Positions 5,215 through 9,845 of a stretch of 9,845 nucleotides of DNA are shown here, one piece after another (positions within the stretch are counted from its first letter, which is position 1; every line of letters starts with the position of its first letter). The stretch lies in contig JAAEEW010000073.1 in NCBI GenBank assembly GCA_013415595.1, positions 1 to 9,845 on the forward strand, given 5' to 3'. The notes beneath the pieces are model-generated. The model was not told the origin of the DNA. It did no database searches and worked only from the letters and a program-made list of their open reading frames with translations. The position numbers and the translations under genes are program-made. This stretch comes from Methanosarcinales archaeon. GTDB lineage: Archaea; Halobacteriota; Methanosarcinia; Methanotrichales; Methanotrichaceae.

Positions 5215-6012
5215 ATGTTGTTCTTCGTGGGCCTGGGCCTCTACGACGAGAGGGACATCTCGGTCAAGGGTCTGGACGCGGTCAGGAGGGCGGACCGGGT
5301 CTACGCCGAGTTCTACACCTCCCGGCTGATGGGCGTCTCCCTGGACGACCTGGAGCGCTTTTACGAAAAGAAAATCACCCTTCTCTCCCGCGGCGACGTG
5401 GAGGGCCAGCCCACCTGGCTGGAGGAGGCCCGGGACATGGACCTGGCCCTGCTGGTGGGCGGGGACCCCATGATCTCCACCACCCACCTGGACCTCAGAA
5501 TGCGGGCCATGGAGCTTGGAATCCCCACCCGGGTAATCCACTCCTCCACCATCGCCTCTGCCATCCCGGGCCTGACCGGCCTGCAGAACTACCGCTTCGG
5601 CCGGTCCACCTCCATACCCTTCGCCTACACCGTGCGGGGAAAGAGGATAGTCCCGGAGACCCCCTACCGGGTGGTACAGGAGAACCGGCGGGCCAACCTG
5701 CACACCATGCTCTACCTGGACATCCAGGACAGGAGATACATGACCGTCAACCAGGGGATAGAGCAGCTCCTGGAGGTGGAGGAGAGCCTGGGGGGTGGCG
5801 ACCTGGCCTCTGCCCTGGGGGTGGGAGTGGCCCGGGCCGGGTCCGACCAGCCCCTGGTCCGGGCCGACCGCCTGGACCGGCTGAAGGATGTGGACTTCGG
5901 CGGACCCCTGCACACTCTGGTCATCCCCGCCCGGCTGCACTTCATGGAGGCCCGGGCTCTGGTGGTACTGGCCACAGCGCCGGAAGAGGAGGTGCGCAGG
6001 GCAGAGCTCTAG
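5215..6012 (+). CDS. dphB: Diphthine synthase (EF-2 histidine modification)
   Basis: A 265-residue SAM-dependent methyltransferase of the tetrapyrrole-methylase fold. It methylates the precursor of diphthamide on the conserved histidine of translation elongation factor 2, in the cytosol. Family marks: MLFFVGLGLYDERDISVKGL at the N terminus, the VYAEFYTS motif at about 29-36, LLVGGDPMISTTH at 80-92, IHSSTIASAIPGLTGLQNYRFGR split as IHSSTIASAIPG and LTGLQNYRFGR at about 108-130, and the C-terminal HTLVIPARLHFMEARAL. The length is typical of archaeal DphB/Dph5. ATG 5215 fits the family's N terminus exactly. It is divergent from mcrC, and the next operon begins 68 bases downstream with its own promoter. 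Confidence 0.95.
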   Translation: MLFFVGLGLYDERDISVKGLDAVRRADRVYAEFYTSRLMGVSLDDLERFYEKKITLLSRGDVEGQPTWLEEARDMDLALLVGGDPMISTTHLDLRMRAMELGIPTRVIHSSTIASAIPGLTGLQNYRFGRSTSIPFAYTVRGKRIVPETPYRVVQENRRANLHTMLYLDIQDRRYMTVNQGIEQLLEVEESLGGGDLASALGVGVARAGSDQPLVRADRLDRLKDVDFGGPLHTLVIPARLHFMEARALVVLATAPEEEVRRAEL

Positions 6013-6017
6013 CCTCA

Positions 6018-6075
6018 CCCGAAATCCTTTTAACTCAAAGTATTCTCCAGGTATGACCTCAAGAATACTGGAGGA
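6018..6075 (+). promoter_or_regulatory. Promoter and 31-base dyad operator of RHH-que operon
   Basis: CCGAAAT (6019-6025) and CCTTTTAAC (6026-6034) form a BRE/TATA pair. Right after it, 6039-6069 is a dyad about one axis at 6054: AGTATTCT (6039-6046) pairs with AGAATACT (6062-6069), and AGGT (6049-6052) with ACCT (6056-6059), so 12 of 14 positions match. The Shine-Dalgarno GGAGGA (6070-6075) abuts it and precedes GTG 6081 by five bases. The location spans the expected transcription start, ideal for repression. CTCCAG (6045-6050) could alternatively pair with CTGGAG (6068-6073), which includes part of the Shine-Dalgarno site. Confidence 0.65.
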
Positions 6076-6080
6076 ATGGA

Positions 6081-6260
6081 GTGCCCAAGGTTACAGTGGA
6101 GATCCCTCAGCATATCATCGATGACCTGAACGCCCACGTGGGCGATGGAAAGAAGTTCGTGAACTTCTCCGACGCGGTGAGAACGGCTCTGCGAAAGATG
6201 CTGGACCAGCTTGACGAGGTGGACCGCAGGCGGGGGCGGCTGGAGGATGGGTCGTCATGA
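6081..6260 (+). CDS. Ribbon-helix-helix (CopG-like) transcription regulator
   Basis: A 59-residue protein starting at GTG, easily missed because of its size and start codon. The first part, (M)PKVTVEIPQHIIDDLNAHVG, gives the N-terminal beta-strand that inserts into the DNA major groove (residues 3-8) and helix 1 (10-20). NFSDAVRTALRKMLDQLDEV supplies the turn and helix 2, with the typical serine at its start and an AVRxALR pattern. The tail DRRRGRLEDGSS is charged. RHH proteins bind dyads as dimers of dimers. GGAGGA five bases upstream supports GTG 6081. Its TGA overlaps the ATG of queD (ATGA, 6257-6260), so it heads the preQ0 operon and is a natural candidate to control it through the dyad at 6039-6069. 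Regulation of que genes is inference. Confidence 0.8.
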   Translation: MPKVTVEIPQHIIDDLNAHVGDGKKFVNFSDAVRTALRKMLDQLDEVDRRRGRLEDGSS

Positions 6261-6613
6261 AGATCGGACTGCAGTGCGAGTTCGACGCCGCCCACCGGCT
6301 GCCTTCCTATCCGGGCAAATGCGCCCGGCTTCACGGCCACACCTACCGGGTGGAGGCGGTGCTGGAGGGTCCGGTGGGGGATGACGACATGGTTCTGGAC
6401 TTCTACCGGCTGAAGGGGATGCTCTCGCAGGCCCTGGAGGGGCTGGACCACGCCCACCTCAACGAGGTCATGCAAAATCCCACGGCGGAGAGGATCGCAG
6501 AGCACATATTCAGCGCTCTTTGCTCCATCCTGGAGTCCGAGCAATCCCCGGCCCGGCTGGTCTCCCTGAAGCTCTGGGAAGGGAGCAACAAGTGGGTGAT
6601 GGTGGATGAGTAG
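6257..6613 (+). CDS. queD: 6-carboxytetrahydropterin synthase
   Basis: A 118-residue member of the 6-pyruvoyltetrahydropterin synthase family; QueD converts dihydroneopterin triphosphate to 6-carboxy-5,6,7,8-tetrahydropterin, the first committed step to preQ0. Zinc ligands are His13 (AAHRL), His26 and His28. The QueD-type motif C-x3-H-G-H is CARLHGH with catalytic Cys22. LDHAHLNE supplies the Asp64-His65 pair, NPTAE is at 74-78, and Glu108 of LWEG is the expected pterin-anchoring residue. The length is normal for the family. It overlaps the RHH gene by four bases and queC by eight, indicating translational coupling. The Cys motif and the queC/queE neighbours favour QueD over other pterin synthases. 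Confidence 0.95.
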   Translation: MKIGLQCEFDAAHRLPSYPGKCARLHGHTYRVEAVLEGPVGDDDMVLDFYRLKGMLSQALEGLDHAHLNEVMQNPTAERIAEHIFSALCSILESEQSPARLVSLKLWEGSNKWVMVDE

Positions 6614-7277
6614 GGCGGTCTGCCTGTGCTCCGGCGGCCTGGACTCCACCATCGCCGCCACCATGGCCGTGAGGGACGGCCACGAGCTCTATATGTTCCA
6701 CGTGAACTACGGCCAGAAGGCGGAGAAGAAAGAGCTGGAGGTGGTGAACCTTCTGGCCGAGGAGCTGTCTGCCCGGGATGTGACCGTGGTGGACCTCGAC
6801 CTCTTTAGAGACCTATCCGCGCTCACCAGCCCCCGGGCTCCCATTCCCATGGACGAAGAGGTGGATCTGGACGCCATGTCCACCCCCCCCACCTGGGTGC
6901 AGTGCCGTAACCTGGTCTTCGTCTCCCTGGCCGCAGCTTTTGCCGAGCACCTGGGGGCGGAGAAGATCTACGTGGGATTCAACGCCGAGGAGGCCCAGTC
7001 CTATCCGGACAACCGGCCGGAGTTCGTGGAGCGGTTCAACCTGCTGCTGGAAAAGTCCGTGGCCTCCTTCAGCCGCCCTCCCCGGATCGAGGCCCCCCTG
7101 CTGCACCTGTTCAAGCCGGCCATAGTTCGCCTGGGAATGGAGGTCCAGGCCCCCCTGGCCCTCTCCTGGTCCTGCTACCACCAGGGGGAGAAGCACTGCG
7201 GGCGGTGCGAGTCCTGTCAGCACCGGCGAAGGGGATTTCGGGAGGCGGGAGTGGTTGATCCCACAGAGTACCTGTGA
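6606..7277 (+). CDS. queC: 7-cyano-7-deazaguanine (preQ0) synthase
   Basis: A 223-residue ATP-dependent enzyme that converts 7-carboxy-7-deazaguanine to preQ0 with ammonia, the last step of the shared pathway. The PP-loop SGGLDS is at residues 9-14. The zinc site is C-x7-C-x2-C-x2-C at Cys190, 198, 201 and 204 (CYHQGEKHCGRCESC). FHVNYGQK, VQCRNLVFVSLAAAFAE and GFNAEEAQSYPDNRPEF are further family segments. The length is normal. In Euryarchaeota preQ0 is inserted at position 15 of tRNA by archaeosine transglycosylase, whose gene is not in this window. ATG 6606 overlaps the end of queD, and the 3' end overlaps queE by 23 bases. Confidence 0.95.
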   Translation: MSRAVCLCSGGLDSTIAATMAVRDGHELYMFHVNYGQKAEKKELEVVNLLAEELSARDVTVVDLDLFRDLSALTSPRAPIPMDEEVDLDAMSTPPTWVQCRNLVFVSLAAAFAEHLGAEKIYVGFNAEEAQSYPDNRPEFVERFNLLLEKSVASFSRPPRIEAPLLHLFKPAIVRLGMEVQAPLALSWSCYHQGEKHCGRCESCQHRRRGFREAGVVDPTEYL

Positions 7278-8019
7278 GGGCCTGGTGGGGGAAATCTTCT
7301 CCAGCATCCAGGGGGAGGGGCCAATGGTTGGCCGCAGGCAGGTCTTCGTGCGCATGGCCGGCTGCAACCTGCACTGCCGGTACTGCGACACCCCGGGCTT
7401 CTGCGGCCGGCAAGACGCCTGCCGGGCCGAGCTCTTCCCCGGCTGGGGGGAGTTTTCGGAGCTGGCAAACCCCCTCCGGCCGGAGCAGGTGGTGGCAGAG
7501 ATCGATCGGCTCAGCGGTCGGGGGCTGCACAGCGTCTCTCTGACCGGTGGGGAGCCCCTCTGCCAGAGCGACTTCGTGGGTGCCCTGGCCAGGGAGTGCC
7601 AGTCCGGGGGGCAGAAGGTCTACCTGGAGACCAACGGCTTTTCCATGCAGCGCTTTTGCACATTGCTGGACCATCTGGACTATGCGGCTGTGGACCTGAA
7701 GCTCCCGAGCCACCAGGCCTGTCCGGCGGAGGAGTGGGAGATGCTGATTCAAAACGAGCGGGCCTGCCTGGACTTTGCCTTCCAGGCCGGGGTCTACGCC
7801 ATGGCCAAGGTGGTGATCCTGGCCGAGACACCGGACCGGGAGGTGGAGAGTGCCTGCCAGGGGCTGGAAGGGCTGGACGCCCTGGTGCTTCAGCCGGCCT
7901 GGGGGAGCAGGATTCCTTCAAGGCGGCTGCTTCGCCTGCATGAGGCCGCCTGCACGAACCTGTCCCCGGAGAAGGTCATGGTCATACCCCAGGTGCACCG
8001 GCTGCTGGGCGTCCTCTGA
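7255..8019 (+). CDS. queE: 7-carboxy-7-deazaguanine synthase (radical SAM)
   Basis: A 254-residue radical SAM enzyme that rearranges 6-carboxytetrahydropterin to 7-carboxy-7-deazaguanine, the step between QueD and QueC. FSSIQGEGPMVGRRQVFVR is the characteristic N terminus, CNLHCRYC holds the [4Fe-4S] cysteines at 37, 41 and 44, SLTGGEPL lies near residue 96, and YLETNGF follows. An insertion rich in Cys and Trp (about residues 49-74) follows the cluster motif, as in longer archaeal forms. I use TTG 7255 because GGAGG lies about nine bases before it; GTG 7285 is an alternative that starts just before GEIFSS. The 23-base overlap with queC argues for coupled translation. Gene order D-C-E differs from pathway order D-E-C. 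Confidence 0.94.
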   Translation: MIPQSTCEGLVGEIFSSIQGEGPMVGRRQVFVRMAGCNLHCRYCDTPGFCGRQDACRAELFPGWGEFSELANPLRPEQVVAEIDRLSGRGLHSVSLTGGEPLCQSDFVGALARECQSGGQKVYLETNGFSMQRFCTLLDHLDYAAVDLKLPSHQACPAEEWEMLIQNERACLDFAFQAGVYAMAKVVILAETPDREVESACQGLEGLDALVLQPAWGSRIPSRRLLRLHEAACTNLSPEKVMVIPQVHRLLGVL

Positions 8020-8040
8020 GGGCTGCGCACCCTCTTCAGC

Positions 8041-8072
8041 CTCCTTCTCTCCGGCGGCCCGACGAGAAGGGG
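8041..8072. terminator. Hairpin between convergent genes
   Basis: CCTTCTC (8043-8049) and GAGAAGG (8064-8070) form a 7-bp stem, extendable to nine with a G-T pair, around a 14-base G+C-rich loop. It lies 23 bases past the queE stop and before the end of the opposing gene at 8113, so it could serve both. There is no strong T-run on either side. Confidence 0.35.
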
Positions 8073-8112
8073 CCCTGGGATAAAATGGGCGAGAAAAAAG
8101 ACGGTTGCAGGT

Positions 8113-8463
8113 TCAGGCGCTCTCGTCAGGCTCCTCGGGGGCCTTCTCCTCCGCCTGGGCCTTCTGGCGAAGATGCCGGTAGCGTTCGGCCCGGTTGGGG
8201 TCGTCCCACTCTGCGATCTTCCTGTCCAGGGCCTCGAACATGTACTTCTTGGCCTCCATGACCGTGTCCAGGTCTCCCCGGAGCACCAGGATCTTTCGCT
8301 TCTGCCTCTCGCCGATGATGTCCACCGTCGCCTCTCGCTCCACCATGTCCAGCTCGAACTTCTCAACAAGCTCGCGAATCACGCTGAGAGGCATGCCCAG
8401 AGGCATGGCCAGATCGTAAAGCCCCTCTAAACCTTTTCTGTCTGCTTCCTGAGGATCATTCAT
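8113..8463 (-). CDS. Conserved-looking small charged protein, unknown function
   Basis: A 116-residue cytosolic protein without membrane segments or cysteines. GLEGLYDLAMPLGMPLSVIRELVEKF (given here as GLEGLYDLAMPLG and MPLSVIRELVEKF, residues 11-36) looks helical. It is followed by two strands (MVEREATVDIIGE, KRKILVLRGD) and a helix (LDTVMEAKKYMFEALDRKIAEW), a strand-strand-helix order loosely like KH or ferredoxin-like domains. The C-terminal 25 residues are a charged, probably disordered tail. I cannot assign a family. ATG 8463 has TGTGAT about six to eight bases upstream, and CTTAAAT near 8498-8504 on the minus strand could be its TATA element. The compositional fit with neighbours and good start signals make it a real gene. 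It is convergent with queE and divergent from htpX. Confidence 0.75.
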   Translation of the reverse strand: MNDPQEADRKGLEGLYDLAMPLGMPLSVIRELVEKFELDMVEREATVDIIGERQKRKILVLRGDLDTVMEAKKYMFEALDRKIAEWDDPNRAERYRHLRQKAQAEEKAPEEPDESA

Positions 8464-8654
8464 GGAGATATCACATCGCTTTCATACCGCCGGGCGGATT
8501 TAAGCCTGTCGAAGGTGAAATCAGGCTGATGTGGATTTTGGGGAGCCGCCCCATTGCCGCCTCTTTGGTCCCTGGACCGGCATTTACGAAATACCACAAC
8601 TGCCTTAAGTGGGATGAGGTGCATATTTTGTGACGAAAAAAGAGGACCACGAAT
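8464..8654. promoter_or_regulatory. Divergent control region before htpX
   Basis: It contains no gene. Leftward, a TATA-like GGCTTAAATCC (minus strand, about 8496-8506) sits 40 bases from ATG 8463. It overlaps one arm of a dyad, AGCCTG (8503-8508) and CAGGCT (8522-8527). Rightward, GCATATTTT (8622-8631) lies about 28 bases before the htpX ATG, with GAGGA about nine bases before that ATG. A second palindrome, GGTCC-CT-GGACC, is at 8567-8578. The dyads could be operators for a stress-responsive promoter; that is inference. Confidence 0.4.
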
Positions 8655-9524
8655 ATGAAAGGATGGAAACGTGATTTGGGACTGCAGTCCAGGATGCTCT
8701 TGACCATGTTCCTGCTGGCAGTAGTCTACCTTTTCTTCCTGGCTGCCCTGGCCTACATGGGGACCAGTCAGATGTCCATGGTTATCTTCATGGGCGCATT
8801 CATGCTGATTCAGTACTTCTTCTCCGACAAGATCGCTCTGATGAGTATGGGGGCCAAGATAGTCTCCGAGCAGCAGGCCCCTGATCTGCACGAGATCATC
8901 ACCCGGCTCTGTGCCCTCGCCGACCTGCCCAAGCCCCGGGTGGCCATCGTGAACACGGAGATGCCCAACGCCTTTGCTACCGGCCGCAGCCAGAAGAGCG
9001 CGGTGGTGGCGGTGACCACCGGCCTCATGCGCCAGCTGAACCGGGGGGAGCTGGAGGCGGTGCTGGCCCACGAGCTGACCCACGTGAAGAACCGGGACGT
9101 CATGGTGATGACCATAGCCAGCTTCCTGTCCACGGTGGCGTTCTTCTTCGTCCGCTACCTGATGTTCTTCGGCGACCGGCGGGACCGGGAGGGCGGGAGC
9201 CTGATGGTCGCCTGGCTGGTCTCCATAGTGGTGTGGATCGCAAGCTACCTGCTCATCCAGGCCCTCTCCAGGTACCGGGAGTTCTCCGCCGACCGGGGGG
9301 CAGCGGTGATCACCGGCCAGCCGGCCAACCTGGCCTCGGCCCTGATGAAGATCAGCGGGGTCATGACCCGCATACCCAAGGACGACCTGCGAAGAGTGGA
9401 GGGCATGAACGCCTTCTTCATCATACCGGCCTCGGTCAAGGGCTCCCTGATGAACCTGCTCTCCACCCACCCCTCGGTGGAGCAGCGCATAGCCGCCCTG
9501 GAGCGCATGCAAAGGGAGATTTAA
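8655..9524 (+). CDS. htpX: Membrane zinc metalloprotease HtpX
   Basis: A 289-residue M48-family membrane protease that degrades misfolded or damaged membrane proteins, with its active site on the cytoplasmic face. The zinc motif is HELTH (His139, Glu140, His143); the third ligand is Glu209 in the RYREFSADRGA segment. Hydrophobic segments are at about 14-34, 40-57, 151-172 and 184-204, the normal four-helix HtpX plan. TEMPNAFATG at 101-110 is the conserved substrate-groove segment. The length is typical. ATG 8655 has GAGGA about nine bases upstream. The stop codon is followed directly by the ATG of the PspAB-like gene, so the two are cotranscribed and perhaps functionally linked in envelope stress. 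Confidence 0.95.
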   Translation: MKGWKRDLGLQSRMLLTMFLLAVVYLFFLAALAYMGTSQMSMVIFMGAFMLIQYFFSDKIALMSMGAKIVSEQQAPDLHEIITRLCALADLPKPRVAIVNTEMPNAFATGRSQKSAVVAVTTGLMRQLNRGELEAVLAHELTHVKNRDVMVMTIASFLSTVAFFFVRYLMFFGDRRDREGGSLMVAWLVSIVVWIASYLLIQALSRYREFSADRGAAVITGQPANLASALMKISGVMTRIPKDDLRRVEGMNAFFIIPASVKGSLMNLLSTHPSVEQRIAALERMQREI

Positions 9525-9845
9525 ATGGGATTCCTGGACGCCCTGCTCGGCGGAAGCAAGCTGCCCCCGGCCAAGGTGGACAAGCTATTTGCCATGTCCA
9601 CCGCCCGGGTGACCCTGGAGGCCCAGCTCGGCCTGCGAGCGGGAGAGATCGCCGGCCTTTGCATAAAGCCCCTGGCCTCGTCGGCCTACGAGGAGGTAAA
9701 ATCGGATATCGAGGGCCTGCTCAAGATCAGCCAGAAGGATACGGGGACGGAGTACAGCATCCAGAAGGACGATTATAATTACCTGTGGGTGGTCCTCCGG
9801 GACAGGGACTTCGACGACCTGGTGGCCGGGGTGCACATGGTCAGC
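9525..9845 (+). CDS. pspAB: PspA-associated protein PspAB, 5' part
   Basis: The first 107 residues of a gene that runs off the window. It starts MGFLDALLGGSKLPPAKVDK, followed by LFAMSTARVTLEAQLGLRAGEIAG (split here as LFAMSTARVTLE and AQLGLRAGEIAG), an AYEEVKSDIEGLL helix, and DDYNYLWVVLRDRDFDDLVAGVHMVS. The opening MGFLDALLG, the 'LFA...A.VTLEA..G' segment and the later Y-x-W-V-V strand resemble PspAB, a family of unknown biochemistry found beside htpX or PspA-system genes in Actinobacteria and Archaea. GGGAG lies seven bases before the ATG, within the end of htpX. There is no signal peptide or membrane segment so far. The assignment rests on the N-terminal pattern and the htpX neighbour. 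Confidence 0.75.
   Translation, partial: MGFLDALLGGSKLPPAKVDKLFAMSTARVTLEAQLGLRAGEIAGLCIKPLASSAYEEVKSDIEGLLKISQKDTGTEYSIQKDDYNYLWVVLRDRDFDDLVAGVHMVS

Noticed and set aside
5143..6018. 291-codon minus-strand open frame
   Set aside because: It mirrors dphB, whose full-length family match is unambiguous.
6076..6129. ATG just before the RHH gene's GTG
   Set aside because: It is out of frame with the RHH protein and stops after 17 codons; the Shine-Dalgarno spacing and the protein pattern support GTG 6081.
8460..9512. 350-codon minus-strand open frame
   Set aside because: It is antisense to htpX and to its upstream region, is rich in His and Gly, and shows no domain; the htpX motifs are on the other strand.
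1..9845. CRISPR array, rRNA genes, or intact transposase
   Set aside because: No regularly spaced direct repeats, no rRNA-like stretches and no recognisable transposase frame were found on either strand.

Overview
The window looks like chromosome of a G+C-rich methanogenic (or related Mcr-bearing) euryarchaeon. McrC, the activation factor of methyl-coenzyme M reductase, is the diagnostic gene. An archaeal diphthine synthase, an archaeal-type cofactor-independent phosphoglycerate mutase, a queD-queC-queE set and archaeal promoter signals (purine-rich BRE plus AT-rich TATA box, GGAGGTGAT-type Shine-Dalgarno sites) agree. A Methanothrix-like member of the Methanomicrobia is my best guess, from base composition and gene content only.

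Layout. (1) 1-433: AT-rich, with no convincing gene; an unresolved partial open frame at the left edge and a long imperfect inverted repeat (259-386). (2) 434-2354, minus strand: a 57-residue Cys-rich mini-protein with its own terminator; a Dabb-domain protein with its own TATA box and a textbook hairpin/T-tract terminator; a class I methyltransferase whose frame runs on, without a stop, through the intergenic DNA into the Dabb gene; and a small predicted secreted protein. (3) 2355-2843: non-coding, with several small dyads and the promoter of the next gene. (4) 2844-3095, plus: a stand-alone PUA-domain protein. (5) 3300-5183, minus: mcrC followed by the phosphoglycerate mutase gene, probably one transcript. 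(6) 5215-6012, plus: dphB, divergent from mcrC with only 31 bases between. (7) 6081-8019, plus: a tightly overlapping operon, ribbon-helix-helix regulator - queD - queC - queE, which makes preQ0 for archaeosine in tRNA; its promoter carries a 31-base dyad. (8) 8113-8463, minus: an unrecognised small charged protein. (9) 8655-9845, plus: htpX, then the start of a pspAB-like gene that runs off the window.

How the genes fit together. dphB (diphthamide on EF-2), the que operon (tRNA archaeosine precursor) and the PUA protein (probable RNA binding) form a translation/RNA-modification neighbourhood. mcrC serves the final step of methanogenesis and the mutase serves glycolysis/gluconeogenesis. htpX-pspAB is a membrane-stress module. 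The two most interesting points are the putative self-regulated RHH-que operon, whose regulator gene is very short and starts with GTG, and the methyltransferase whose stop codon appears lost by a one-base change in a C run, creating an artificial-looking fusion to the Dabb gene.
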